From: Simmondsia chinensis
Lineage: Eukaryota > Streptophyta > Magnoliopsida > Caryophyllales > Simmondsiaceae
DNA: 64,000 bases
Direction of reading: 5' to 3'
Assembly (NCBI GenBank): GCA_018398585.1
Contig: JAGTTD010000003.1
Span: 6,022,637 to 6,086,636, forward strand
This document shows positions 10,254 through 22,179 of this stretch, piece after piece. Below the pieces are notes generated by a model. The model did not search any database. It was not told the origin of the DNA and was given only the letters and a program-made list of their open reading frames with translations. Made by a program: the position numbers and the translations under genes. Numbering within the stretch: position 1 is the first letter of the stretch; every line of letters begins with the position of its first letter.

Positions 10254-11387
10254 CTATGGTGTCGGAGGCTTCAATCTACAAGTGAGGAAGTCCATCATCT
10301 TCTGCAAGGTGGTGCGTATTTCGGTATGAAACTCTTGAAGATCGGAGCGTCTTTTAGTATGGAACGCTTCAAAGTTTGAGATATGCGAATACACTTGTTC
10401 TTCTAAGCACTGAAGACTTTCGCTGACGCTCCTTCTTTTCATGGGCCCTTGTTCCGCTTCGACCTCATTAACCCCATCTCGTGCTGAATTTCCCTCTTCC
10501 TCATCTCTATCCTCATCTATTTCCATAGGTCTTCTGCCTCCTCTTCGTTTCTTTACCCATACACCCTCTCTAAGTTCAAACCCAATCTTTTTCAAAGATG
10601 TCTCAGTTGAGTAATCTCTGTACGAAATAGGGTTTGTCAAAGATGATGTATTTAACATGCGTTGGAGCACATGGGTAAGAAGCATGCCATAAGCAGGATT
10701 GGTCTTCCTTGTATGGATATGAAGCATGAATTTTTTGACTAAATCCCCAAAGTCAAACTTTTGGCCATTAAGGAGGCGAGACAAAAGGAATAAAAGCAAG
10801 TGAGAGACCGAGTCGAAGCCACCCGATCTAGAAATGATGTTCGTACAAATCAATTTATGTGCAAATCTAAGAACCACTCCTAGATCATTTGAGTTCAACT
10901 TCTTCGGGTTAGAAATCGGTAATCCACCCTAGATTTGTTCAATCATGAAGTGGCGCTCTTGTTATTGGATCGAGAATTGGTTGAGTTCTGGGGGAAATTT
11001 GGAATCATCCTCTTCATCATGGTCAAAACCAAGCAATTCACTTATAAACGCTGCATTAATTTTGATTGCTTGTCTTGCCACTTTTGAGGACAATTAAAGA
11101 GGAACATTTCCAAAAATTTTTAGGCTGGAATAAAATTTGCATACCAAAGTCGGGTATACCGGTTCCTTTATACTGCAAATTTCAACCCAACCAACACCTT
11201 GAAACAAAGTATATAACTGCAACAAGTTGTTTAGCTTAACCCATTCCCAATCCATGGACCTACCAAATAACACTTCTTTTATGAAGGAGTTAGAGGAATC
11301 TACCAAAGCACGACCCTGGGAAGTTTCAACTTCCTTTGTCCCGAACCTCTTCTTTGATGTAGTTTTAGACCTCTTTGTGCGACTCAT
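10254..11387 (-). pseudogene. Transposase_32-like plant transposon protein, copy B
   Basis: One continuous frame of 378 codons runs from ATG 11387 to the stop after RLKPPTP, broken by only three in-frame stops (near 11,094, 10,963 and 10,929; one is TAG where Trp or Gln is expected). Residues 1-97 hold a basic N-terminus (MSRTKRSKTTSKKRFG) and the family core (LFGRSMDWEWVKLNNLLQLY, then VYPTLVCKFYSSL). The middle has FISELLGFDHDEEDDSKFPP and LRFAHKLICTNII. The C-terminal third is acidic, then coiled-coil-like, ending in PPTP. These proteins are carried by plant transposons and have no proven enzymatic activity. The gene is probably dead but recently so, since there is no frameshift. Confidence 0.65.
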
Positions 11388-11827
11388 GACTTTTGCCTAC
11401 AGAAAAAAAAGAAAACATTAAAAAAATTTGAGAGAAATTTCATGGTAGGGTCAGGGTTTGGTGGGGTAAAGTGAAACTTTGAGATGTTTCAAAAACTTGT
11501 TCCGGATAAAGAGATTTAAAAACAACCATATGGTTTTTTACATATAGTAGCAAGAAAATTAAAGAAAATCAAGCAAATTTAGGAATGGAAATTTGTGAGT
11601 TTGGTTCTCAGTTAGGGTTTGGGAAAGAGATGAGAATCTGACCAAAAATCTTAAGACTTTGATGTTAAAATGTGTATAGTAACTTGGTTTTTAATAAAAA
11701 TTAGATTACGCACCTTAGAGAAGTGATGACTTTGCTAAGATTTTGAGTGGTGGATGTGGCTAGGGTTCGAGAGAGAGAGGAGCAAACGAAGTGAGGAAGA
11801 GGGATTAGGGTTTTGATTTTTATAGAG
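11388..11827. other. Duplicated 5' flank of copy B
   Basis: It is homologous to 8,437-8,849 in the same orientation (see that entry). The identity shows that gene, flank and array were duplicated together. Confidence 0.65.
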
Positions 11828-12665
11828 GACACGTGCGTCGACACACGAATTATGTGTGTCGACACACAATGCTCACTGTAATATATGCGTTGACAAGCAA
11901 ACAACATGTGTCGACACATATGATATTGTGGTGTTGAGTATGTTGGTTGATAATTTGGGTACTTTGGTTGTGAATCTGAGCATGTGACATGTGTGCCGAC
12001 ACAAATAGTAAGCGTGTTGACACACAATTCTCACTATAATATGTGTGTTGACACCCAAACATCACTCGTCGACAAACATCTCTAAACCTTGTTTTGTATC
12101 TGAGTACGTGATATATGTGTCAACACAAATAATTTATGTGTCGACAAGTTTATCTCACTGTAATATGTGTGTTGGCACGTAAAAATTGTGTGTCAACGCA
12201 TATGGTATGGCGATGATGTTGAGTATATTGATGGATAACTTGGGTACATTAGTAGTGAATCTGAGTACGGGACATGTGTGTCGACACAAGTACATTGTGT
12301 GTCAAAAAAAAGAACCTCTTTTTGTACTCAATGTATATTGTGTGCCGACACATAAACTATGTGTGTCGACACACAGAATGTTATAGTGATGTTGAGTACT
12401 TTGCTGATGCTTTTGGGTACTTTTATTGTGATTTTGAGTACGTGAAACATGTCGACACATGGAGTACGTGTGTTGACACACAAGTACTCCTTGTGCTCAC
12501 TGTAATATGTGTGTCGACACACTATATGTTGTAGTGATGTTGAGTACTTGGCTGATGCTTTTGGGTACTTTTGTTGTGATTTTGAGTATCTATACGTGTG
12601 TCGACACACGTAGTATGTGTGTCTACTGTAATATGTGTGTCGACATGCCGGTTTTGTGTGTCAAC
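11828..12665 (+). repeat. Palindrome array 4, forward orientation
   Basis: It begins with gcgtcgacacacgaattatg, the same junction as array 3 at 8,850. GTCGAC palindromes continue at 11,857, 11,917, 12,281, 12,367, 12,513, 12,599 and 12,640. Linkers are gttgagtactttgctgatg, ttttgggtacttttattg and gattttgagtacgtg, in forward orientation. Confidence 0.8.
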
Positions 12666-12947
12666 ACATAAGTTACTTTCATGAATTGCTGAATTTGAAT
12701 CCAAGAAAGGTCATCTTGAGTACATTAGCGGGTACTGGGGTGGTAATTTTGAGTACATGGTGAATATTAATGGTATTTTTAAGTACATTAATGGTAATTT
12801 TGGGAACAAATGTTGAACACGTGGTAATTTTAAGTATTATTGAGTACTTGGGTTCTTCTCGACTACAAAGTTCCTCAATGCATTTATTCGGCATACTAAT
12901 TTTGAATGGTTTCCTTCAAAAATTTAACTAATACTATTTGAAAATAA
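12666..12947. other. Linker-word tail of array 4
   Basis: cttgagtacattagcgggt, aattttgagtacatgg and atttttaagtacattaatgg continue the linker pattern without palindromes, like 9,780-9,975. Confidence 0.5.
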
Positions 12948-13033
12948 ACAATACATCAATACTTATTGGTTTCAACTATACAACATCAATACTTATTGGT
13001 TTCAACTATACCACATCAATACTTATAGTTTAT
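12948..13033. repeat. 34-bp tandem repeat, 2.4 copies
   Basis: The phrase acatcaatacttattggttt with tcaactatac occurs twice in direct succession, and a third copy is cut off after acatcaatacttat. Confidence 0.8.
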
Positions 13034-13329
13034 TACACTTATGTTTCGATCAATAACATAAGGGATCAGCAAATACAAGAAATTGGCAAACAAAACAGTA
13101 CAACAACAATGTGTGTTAATACTACCAGCCCGCTTTGTCTTTAACTTCTTGTAATACGCGGTTGAGTAGATTGGTCACTAATTCTATCACCAGCTTTAAT
13201 CTCTTGTGATCCTGTTCCAACAACAAACGAAAAAAGAGAACATGCTTTAATTACAAGTGCAAATATACAAGGAACACCTTGAACAGGGAACATGAATCAT
13301 GACATTGAACAGTGACAATAAACTTGTAC

Positions 13330-16300
13330 CTAAACTGACATCTGATCATATGGCTCGATTTGTTCCCATTTTACTGCTTGCAGCCACTTTATTACAAAAA
13401 ATATGCAGTCTTAGCTGCGTAATACGATCATAACATGCAAATTACAAAAAATGTTCAACAGAAAAGATCTGAACATTTCAAGAATAAGTGGTATACCTGT
13501 TTCTTTGGTTAGGGACCGCTGGAACTTGGATTGGAAAAGAGTCAAGTTCAGAGCATATTTTCATCGCCTGGTTTTTCTGGAGCCATTCTGCACAACATTG
13601 CAACTGCAAGGAAAAGGATAGTCTCATTAAATGTGATGTAATGATAATTCCATGGTATTTGTATGAAACATGTGGTGAAGCCAATGATGCTTACAATTCT
13701 CTTAACCACATCCACTCGTTGCTTATTTCCTCTGATAATTGGAAGGGAATCCAATAAATAGGATACCTTTAGATGGAAGTCGACCACACACAGGAACCAA
13801 TGTGTGTTACCCTCGTTTAAGGGGATATATAGCTACAGTTTAACACAAGTCCTTATAATGTACATCAATGAACATTTTTTCCGAACGAGATCATCGTAAA
13901 TGTTACTACAAATTACCTTATGCATATTAAACATATTCGATGGTAAATACAACCCGGTGTAGCTGGAACAAAACGTCATCATGTCCTCCATAGTGCATCT
14001 AGAGAGAGTACATGACTATAGAAAGACACAAGTACAAAGTTATAAGTACAATTATACTAATTTAAGTATGACCTATACGTATAATGAATGGTGGCTTCCA
14101 GCAAAAAACGTAGGTTAGAAGACTCAATCCTAGCCTTTCTTTCTAGAAGAGGTGGTCATGTACAAAATAGCCAAGTTGATGACCTGTGACAATATAGGCA
14201 ATTAGCTCATTCAACATAAGATGATGAATAAAAAAATATGCCCACTGTTCACTTACAGGGTTGATAAGCCAATCGGGCGGGTACAAAGTTTTGAAGTTCG
14301 CACAATTGTAACAGCCGTGCTCTATCTCCACCAATGTCTCCCTAAAAAATAATATTAAACATTAAAAAGACTATTTGGATATAAATTTGAATACACAACG
14401 TTAGACTTATATCTACTTATGAAGCCGCCAACTTGCCGTCGAATATGTATTGGCATAAGAGCCGTTTGGAATGACCGAGTCTCTACATTACGGCATCTAT
14501 TGGCAGTAAGGGGACAAGTCTTCTCTCTTGACTTGTACCCTTGGGTGGTAGGATCGTATCAGTGCTCTTGCTTCCCACTTCAACTACGTTCGGTTGTTGT
14601 ACATCCTTTTTATTTTTCCCAGTTCTTTTTCTTCCTCTTCCCCTCCATTGTATAAGGAGTACGTATCAATTGCCCCCTTCTCCTTTTAGATGCCTCCGTC
14701 AATGACATATTGTGTGATTTACTGGCACGAGGTGGTTGGGTAGATTCATCCTTTATAGACCGCTAAAGAAGTGTCAAAATCACTTGTAGTGGCTCTAGGT
14801 TCAATTCCTTCTCAAACACTAGTTTCAACACCTTGTTTGCGGCCTTTGAAGTAACGAATGTAGAGTAACGTGCCTCTTGGCTTAGCGGTAAATTTGTATC
14901 ACCTTTTTGTGCACCGATACTATGGGAGAGACTAGTAACATCATTGTTTGTACTTGAAGAAATAAATTTATTGGGAAATCCAAATGGGATATCATCATTT
15001 TTATTGGTTGCTTTATCAGTTTTCAACTCATTTATTATTTCAAAAAGTTGTTTAATTTGCACGTTCCTTGCATTCATTTGCGTAGCCATTACATTCACTT
15101 GCACGGTCATTGCATCAATGCGCTCCTTACAGCACGTGCAAGATTTATTAGAGCCGTCCTCATTGATGGAAGCGCGATGCTCCGCGACAATCCAATCACT
15201 GTCATCAACATCGGACAGAGCAAATGGTACGACTGCCAACGAGGGGCTTGGTATTCCCTTTGTTGGGTCCTTCGAGAACCGAGTAACACCAATCATTAAA
15301 ACTTAAAACCCATCGTATATGTCACAAGCTATTTCAGAACTAATCACATCGAAAATTTATCATTGTTTACCTTAACATCACTGAAAGATTTATATTCTCG
15401 AACAGTGTACCCTCTGTTGGCCTTTACTTTTGCATCCATCCAAAATCAACAATGAGGAATCATCTGAATTGATAGGGGCATTGAAACACGTCCATCGATT
15501 GAGTACTCGCAATAAAAAAAAAAAATTTGGTGCATTTCACAAAGTAAGAAAATTAGACCACACTTTATGTAGAATTAGGATAACAATTAAGCAAGAATTG
15601 TGCTTACCGTGATTAAAAAAATGCATCAATTAAGTCTTCTCTTGTTCCTTTTGTACTCTAAAACTCCTTCTACAACTCCTTTCTATACAATTTTCCCCAA
15701 TTTATTTGCGACGTCTTGTTCGTGCGAATTACGAGGTTGAACCACACTTCTTTGGGTTGAGTCTCGCGGCTGGACACACAGATGTAGTCAGTGCATAAAG
15801 TACCACCAACACTTTGAATCGGTCATCAACGTTAACGTGTGAGACGAGTGCTTCTTCCATTTTACTGCATGTCCAACCGCCAAACTTTTTGCACAAGCTA
15901 TTCAGCTTTGGTTCATCTCCGCAATCGTCAATCTCAATATCTCGATTTTTAAATCCCAATAGTACCTCGACATCTAAGTCGGTCAAAAAAAATTTCTTAT
16001 TTGAAATGGTCAAAATTTGCGACATCAGGTCAAAATTGCCAACTACACTTAAACGCATATCCATATTTAATTTTTTGCACTTTATGTGCATCAAAATGCC
16101 CAAGCCCAAAGCTTCGATGGCACATGTTGCGCAATATGAATAAGTGTAATTAGCTTGAAACGTATAATAAAAGAACTAATACAATTTTTCAACATGTGTT
16201 ACCTTGGGCTTGGACGAGTCTTCAATTTTTAGACTTCAATACAAACTTGAGTCATTCTTTGACTCAAGAATGTATGGTTCTTTCTCCTCGTTGGAAAAAG

Positions 16301-16330
16301 ACTTCCATTAGTTGCTCACCCTTTTTATGC
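13330..16330 (-). pseudogene. ULP1-type (C48) cysteine protease-like gene, spliced
   Basis: A multi-exon minus-strand gene of the plant ULP1-protease type. The N-terminal part at 15,729-16,109 reads LGLGILMHIKCKKLNMDMRL then GNFDLMSQ, the mobile-protein domain common in this group. 14,763-15,296 is a 177-codon hydrophilic exon with a CTCCK motif and a coiled coil. Further exons with GT-AG borders are 14,257-14,341 (ends PPDWLINP), one near 14,050-14,170 (VINLAILYM), 13,917-13,998 (MEDMMTFCSSYTGL), 13,695-13,832 (IPLNEGNTHWFLCVVDF, the His-Trp and Asp of the catalytic core), and 13,497-13,603 (NDs-like end VPAVPNQRN with the conserved Gln). A +1 shift near 14,110 and no recognisable DCG catalytic Cys after QRN suggest a pseudogene. 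ULP1 genes of this type are often carried by Mutator-like elements. Confidence 0.65.
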
Positions 16331-16670
16331 ACTGCAATAGTAAATATAATCAATCAATTAACTATGATAGAAGTCACATTATTTGGAGCTATACTAATTA
16401 GCCTTTGTTTTATATTTTTGTCGTCCGTTGTCCCCGTTTCATTGTTATCCATCCTTTTTTTTTTTTCACTCCAATATACAATATGAACCATAAGTTTCAT
16501 CTTATAGGTGTAATCCATGACACAAGATAAGCGGATCCTTACCAAAGTATAACTAATGTGTTTCTTGGCCTTTTATTGTCCATTTTATCTTCTAAGTTCT
16601 TTGTCTCTGAAACGCTAGTCACCAATAAACGATACTTTCATTAATAAATAGATTTATCAAAAAATAACAA
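16331..16670. other. Possible 5' part of the ULP1-like gene
   Basis: Only short minus-strand frames are present (for example MDNNETGTTDDKNIKQ near 16,450). They may be an upstream exon, but I cannot connect them. Confidence 0.25.
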
Positions 16671-16940
16671 CAAATGAAGCCAAATACAAGCCAAACCAGT
16701 AGAACTCAACAAAATCCACTACAACCCCAACAAGAAACCTATTACTTACAAAAATATTGCTTAGACAAAAGAAATGACTAACTTATAACACACAAAAGGG
16801 TCATCAGCATGCATTTTGTTGTATAGAAGCCATATAACCACAAATGAACCAAATACAAGCAAAACTCAACAAAACCCACTACAACACCAACAAGAAACCT
16901 ATTACTTACAAAAATGTAGTTTAGAGAAAAGAAATGAGTG
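16671..16940. repeat. Direct duplication of a ~105-bp segment
   Basis: The segment with caaatacaagc, actcaacaaaa and aacaagaaacctattactta (16,671-16,776) recurs at 16,842-16,940 with small deletions, about 170 bp apart. Confidence 0.75.
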
Positions 16941-17193
16941 ACTCTAGCAAACAAACCCCTAACTCTAGCAAAAACATCTAAATCAAGTAAAAATACGAAA
17001 ATCTTCAGTTACATTCTTGGTTATAAAATGTGAAAAAGAGTGTTAAATGAGGACATAGTAAGCAATCCCTAACAATGGAGTTGAAATAGCCATAGATGAA
17101 AGCGGGTTTCACACTAATAGGGTTCGCCATGGTGGCTATGCGGTGGAGGGACGGCTGCCGTTCACTGGATTTTAGTGAGAGAGAGAGAGAGTG
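16941..17193. other. Pre-insertion flank of the copia element
   Basis: It contains a (GA)n run just before the insertion site. With the copia element removed it joins gagagtgagagggagtgcgc at 22,138, so the flank led directly into palindrome array 5. No clear gene. Confidence 0.4.
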
Positions 17194-17198
17194 CATGT

Positions 17199-17711
17199 TG
17201 TTGGAGAAAATAAACAAAATTGTTACCGATGAAATAGAGCCGAGCGAGGCACGGATCACGCTTTCTTTAAGGCGGGTTCCACGCTCCTACAGTTAAGCCC
17301 CATGCAGTAGGTAAACAGCGCACCGTCCCCAGGATACAACGCTCAGCAATCGCTAACGCTCTTAGACCCTGCACTGATCTAAGAGGCCAAAACTATACTA
17401 CCAAGCACTCTTAACTCAAATATTATAAAGAAGGGAATCATAGATAAGTAGAAGAAGATGAATGCTTGTTTTTGTGTGATGAAAACACCACAATCTAGTC
17501 CCTATTTATAGGGTAAAAATAAAGTCAATACAATAATAACAATATCAATATTTAGCTGTTGAATATTAATGGGCCGGCCCCAATGTTTCAAGCCTAGCAT
17601 TACAGTGACCCCCAACGTCACTTTGCTTTTAATTTTTTTTATTTATTATTTTATTATTATTATTTTTTTTAAAAAGGAAGAGCAAATAGAAATTTTTATT
17701 AAAAACCAACA
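17199..17711 (-). repeat. Copia 3' LTR
   Basis: 513 bp, TGTTG to CAACA. It contains ccctatttatagggt around a TATA-like core and a (TTA)n run near the 3' side on the plus strand. It matches the right LTR along its whole length. Confidence 0.92.
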
Positions 17712-18229
17712 ATTCCCCATCTTTTAATAAAAATTTGAGTTAAGCAGAACTTTCATACGTCATAAGGGTGGCCTTGCCTTGAAACCCTTACTAGTGTTTC
17801 AACAATTCTCGTACTAGAGTTAAAGTGGACTTAGCCTTGAAACTTTAGCTTCTTGAAGGCACGTAGAACGTATCACACATATGAGAGCTCAAAGTGTACA
17901 TCAATTTTGGAAGTTCGCACATTACGACCATGTGCACTCCTGGATTTCATGAGCGTTCTAGAGAACTTGCCTGAGTTCTCATAAGAGGCGGCCTTTACCT
18001 CTACACTCATATAGGTGAGTCCGTCAAGGATGTGCTCATGGCCACACATCCCACCCGTACGGGCTACAGACAGCATTAAGAGCTGAATTAGCTCAACCTC
18101 AATTACGGCCACAAGTAAGCATGCTTGACACCATAGGGATGGGCTATTAATTAATATCAAATACAAGGCATGCTACCCTAGTTACTCTATGATTCGTTTG
18201 TCCCTTTTCAGGGTATCCTCATAAGCAAC

Positions 18230-20972
18230 TTATTCTTCTTTGGGCTTCAGCCCCATCCCCCTCGATGTCATCCAGATCTTATCTCTAGCTAGGGCTTTTG
18301 TTAAAGGGTTAGTAATATTATCGTGTGAACTCATATGAACAATATTTACGGCGCCATTAGTAAGATGTGCTAGCAGGCTTACAATCATAGTATTTGAATT
18401 TTCTCAGGATCTTTTCTATATAATGAGATTGATCAAGTAAAATGTCATTGCTAAATCTATTTAATTTCATACCAAGGATAACGTTAGCCACACCTATATC
18501 TTTCATGTCAAAATTCCTTTTGAGCATAGTCTTTGTAGAATTTATGACATCTAGATTAGTGCTGAAAATTAGTAAGCCATCCACATACAAGCTGATTATC
18601 ACATGAGAAATGCCAACAGACTTATAATATATATATTTGTCACTCTCATTTATTTTAAATCCATTATCTACAAGACAAGTATCAAACTTTTCATGCCATT
18701 GTCTAGGGGCTTGTTTAAGCCCATATAGAGACTTTGTTAATTTACACACTTTTTGTTCACTACCCGGTTCTACAAATCCTTCAGGGTGGTCCATTTAAAT
18801 TTCTTCAATTAAGTCTCCATGTAAGAATGCCATTTTTACATCCATTTGATGTATTTCTAATTGTGTACAGCGGCTATGGCAACTGGCACCCGAATAGAAG
18901 AGACTCTAGCTACGGGTGAGTATGTATCAAAGAACTCAATATCCTCCTTTTTTGTAAAGCCTTTTGCTACTAACCTAGCTTTAAACTTATCTATAGAACC
19001 ATCTGGCCTACATTTTCTTCTAAGAACCCACTTACACCCCATAGTTCGGCAACCTTTAGATCTACTAACTTCCATGTTTTATTAGCACGTAAAGAGTCCA
19101 TTTCATCATTAATCGCTTCTCTCCAAAATTCAGCATCAGGTGAGGTGAGAGCTTTCTGTATGGACTTAGGTTCATCCTCGACTAGACATATTACATCTTC
19201 AATAACAAGAGGATGTTCTCGAATATTATAAATTAAATAATCGGGGCCAAAATCATTTTGAATCGTTGATCTCTTACTTCTTCTAGGTTCTAAGGTTGAA
19301 GAATCTACTGGAAACGTATTGTTAGGTTCAACCTCCGAGGAATTTACAATATGCCCATCAATTTTTATTTTAAAAGGAAACTTATCTTCATGAAATATAG
19401 CATCCATTGTCTCTATAACTATATTATCCTCCAGGTTCAAGAATCTATATGCTTTACTATGAAAGGCATATCCTATAAAGTCACACCTAATAACTCTTTC
19501 TCCTAATTTGGGAATTGTAGGGTCTGTTTTTCTAGCAAAGGCTAAACAACCCCAAAGTAATTTTTTTCGAGGTACTCTGTTAAAAACATAATTGGCAGTG
19601 AGTATAGCCTCCCCCCATAAATTCTTAGGTGCACTAGGGCTAACCATCATAGCATTAGTATAGCCAATTAGTGTCCTATTTTTACGTTCTGCCACCCATT
19701 TGAGGGAGGGGAGTAACCGGGAGTAACTTCATGTACTATCCCTTCCGAACGAATAAAATCTATTAGCCTTACAGTCTCTTATTCCCACCCTGTATCAGTT
19801 CTAAAACTTTTAATCTTTTTATTAAAGCGATTCTCTACTTCTCTCATAAAAATTTTCAATTTTTCGAATGCTTCACTTTTATTTTTAATTAAGTAAACAT
19901 AGGTGTACCTAGAGAAATCATCGATAAATGTTATAAAGTATCTTTTACCACCATGGGTTAAAATTCCTTCAAATTCACATATATCAGAATGAATGAGTTC
20001 TAATAATTCGGTACTCCCATGAACCGACTTGTGAGGGCTTTTACTAATCTTGGCCAGACTATAATTTTCACAGTTTTCAAACTTATTACTAAGTTTAGGT
20101 ATTAAACCTAGAAAGCACATAGAGTTCATATACTTACTATTAACATGACAAAGATGTGCATGCCAAATGTTCGCACAAGAAACAATATAAACGGAAATTG
20201 AGTTATCTTTATTCATTTCAATGTTTAACTTAAACATACCATTGCATGCAAACCCCTTCCCAACAAAGACATTATTTTTGGTGATCACATATTGGTCAGA
20301 TTCAATAGTTTTCTTAAAACCCGCTTTATTTAGCAAATATCCAGACATTAGATTTTTGTGGATTTCAGGGGTATGTAACACATCCTTAAGGGTCAAAACA
20401 CGACCAGAAGTAAATTTAATTTCAATTTCACCAATACCTAAAACTTTAGTCGTGTGGGAATCACCAAGTAACACTTTTTTCTCAACCTCTACCAGGGAAT
20501 AAGTCTTAAACAAATTTCGGTCATGAGAAACATGTCTAGAGGCACCCGTATCAGCCCACCATCCATCGTAATTCTCTAACAGATTAATTTCTATTAACAT
20601 AGCCACAAGTGGCTCCTCGGTCACATTAGCTTGAGGTGTGGGTCCATTTTTTCTATAACGACAGTCTCTGGCAAAATGACCCATTTTTCCACAATTGAAA
20701 CAAGCAACATTAGTATGTTTATGTTGCCCTTGACCGTTAGGTGGGTTGCCTTGTTTTTTATATTTCTGACCAAATTTAGAACCATTTTTAGGACCATTTT
20801 TACGAGGTCCATTATATTTTATTCCATTCCCCTTGGGTTTTAGATAGGCATTGGACTTGTGATTTTGACCCTTAGGAGTGTTTTCATGGGCAGAAATAAA
20901 ATTTACCTTATTACGGTCTCCATTAGTTACCTCATTGTTGTCTTGTTTTCTCGCTTCTTCGTCACATTGTAG
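18230..20972 (-). pseudogene. Copia pol: protease, integrase, RT; RNase H deleted
   Basis: It is the continuation of gag after a TGA (20,973). The order is: CCHC zinc knuckle (CFNCGKMGHFARDC) near 20,680; protease WWADTGASRHVS at about 20,550; integrase HHCC (HAHLCHVNS) and the core from FITFIDDFSRYTYVY; a TAA near 19,780; then AERKNRTLIGYTNAMM from 19,695. Reverse transcriptase follows (CKWVLRRKCRPDG, KSLYGLKQAPRQWHEKF), with the catalytic box read as YVDGL instead of YVDDL. After PASTSY at 18,357 the sequence jumps to VHMSSHDNITNPLTKALARD and ends SRGMGLKPKEE-stop, so most of RNase H is deleted. Several frame changes add to the damage. Confidence 0.88.
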
Positions 20973-21584
20973 TCATACCATTAGGCTCTCGGTTGTTAGC
21001 TCCTTTTGCTTGTGACGAAGCCTCTTCTGGAATTCTTTCCAAGACTCGGGAAGTTTATTTATTATAGCAGCTACTTGCATTTGCTCGTCTATTTTTACGC
21101 CCTCAGTTTTGATGCCATTAACAAGATTGAGGAGTTCTCGTGTTTGTATTTGGACCGATTTATCTTCTACCATTTGAAAACGGAAAAATTTGCTACTAGC
21201 ATACTTTTTCACCCCGGCTTGTTCAATATCATATTTTTCTTGTAGCGCAGTCCAAATTTCATTTGCACTTTCATAGTTGAGAGAGTAATAATCATAAAGA
21301 TCATCGGAAAGGCAATGGAGAATATAATTTTTGCAATCTTCTCCATCATTTTGCCATTTTTCCACCAAAGTGGCATGTTTCTTTTTCTCCTCATCACTTA
21401 TTTTAGTGATATCCTTCTCATTAGGATCATTGTTATTGAGAATCCATACAACCTTCATGAGTTTTAAATAAAATAAGACCTTTTTTGCCCAACGTTTGAA
21501 ATCCTCACCGGAAAAACGGAAAGGCTTGTTAAGATCATTGGAAATAGGTGTAGTAGAGGTAGTATTGGCTATAGTAGAATCCAT
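20973..21584 (-). CDS. Copia gag (capsid) domain
   Basis: 203 codons begin at ATG 21584, 16 bp inside the 5' LTR. FRFSGEDFKRWAKKVLFYLK and YDIEQAGVKKYASSKFFRFQ are typical of copia gag (UBN2 family), and QTRELLNLVNGIKTEGVKID precedes the usual LPESWKEFQKRLRHKQKEL. The frame ends at TGA after LMV. The residue expected there is Arg (CGA), so read-through would continue into the zinc knuckle. The capsid part is therefore intact but cut from the rest. Confidence 0.85.
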   Translation of the reverse strand: MDSTIANTTSTTPISNDLNKPFRFSGEDFKRWAKKVLFYLKLMKVVWILNNNDPNEKDITKISDEEKKKHATLVEKWQNDGEDCKNYILHCLSDDLYDYYSLNYESANEIWTALQEKYDIEQAGVKKYASSKFFRFQMVEDKSVQIQTRELLNLVNGIKTEGVKIDEQMQVAAIINKLPESWKEFQKRLRHKQKELTTESLMV

Positions 21585-21600
21585 GAAACCATCTTAAAAC

Positions 21601-22132
21601 TGTTGAGGAAAATAAACAAAATTGTTACCTCAATACCGTGGAAATGAAGAGTTACCGATGAAGTAGAGCCGAGCGAGGTACGGATCACGCTTTCTTTAAG
21701 ACAGTTTCCACGCTCCTACGGGTAAGCCCGATGCACTCGGTGAACAGCGCGCCATCCCCAGGATACAACGTTCTGCAATCGCTAATGCTCTTAGACCCTG
21801 CACTGATCTAAGAGGCCAAAACTTTTCTACCAAACACTCTTAACTTAAATATTATAAAGAAGATTATACATAAGTAGAAGAAGATGAATGTTTGTTTTTG
21901 TGTGATGAAACACCACATTCTAGTCCCTATTTATAGGGTAAAAATAAAATCAATATAATAATAACAATATCAATATTTAGCCATTGAAAATTAATGGGCC
22001 AGCCCCAATGTATCAAGCCTGGTGTTACAGTGACCCCCAACGTCACTTTGCTTTTAATTATTATTATTATTATTATTTATTTATTTTTTTTTTAAAGGAA
22101 GAGCACATAGAAATTTTTATTAAAAACCAACA
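21601..22132 (-). repeat. Copia 5' LTR
   Basis: 532 bp. It differs from the 3' LTR mainly by about 30 extra bases near its left end (cctcaataccgtggaaatga and neighbours) and by TTA-run length. Confidence 0.92.
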
Positions 22133-22179
22133 CATGTGAGAGTGAGAGGGAGTGCGCGATTGGGTATGTTATGTTTGCT

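Larger units (their letters stand above)
17194..22137 (-). mobile_element. Ty1/copia LTR retrotransposon with perfect target duplication
   Basis: The two LTRs (17,199-17,711 and 21,601-22,132) start TGTTG and end CCAACA. The 5-bp word catgt flanks both ends exactly (17,194-17,198 and 22,133-22,137). The coding strand is minus, so the right LTR is the 5' one. Internal order is gag, protease, integrase, reverse transcriptase, then a deleted RNase H and the polyprotein end. The next ATG lies only 16 bp inside the 5' LTR and no tRNA-iMet primer site (TGGTATCAGAGC) is seen. A purine run (AAAAGATGGGGAATT on the minus strand) precedes the 3' LTR. It is probably a non-autonomous or dead copy. Confidence 0.93.
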
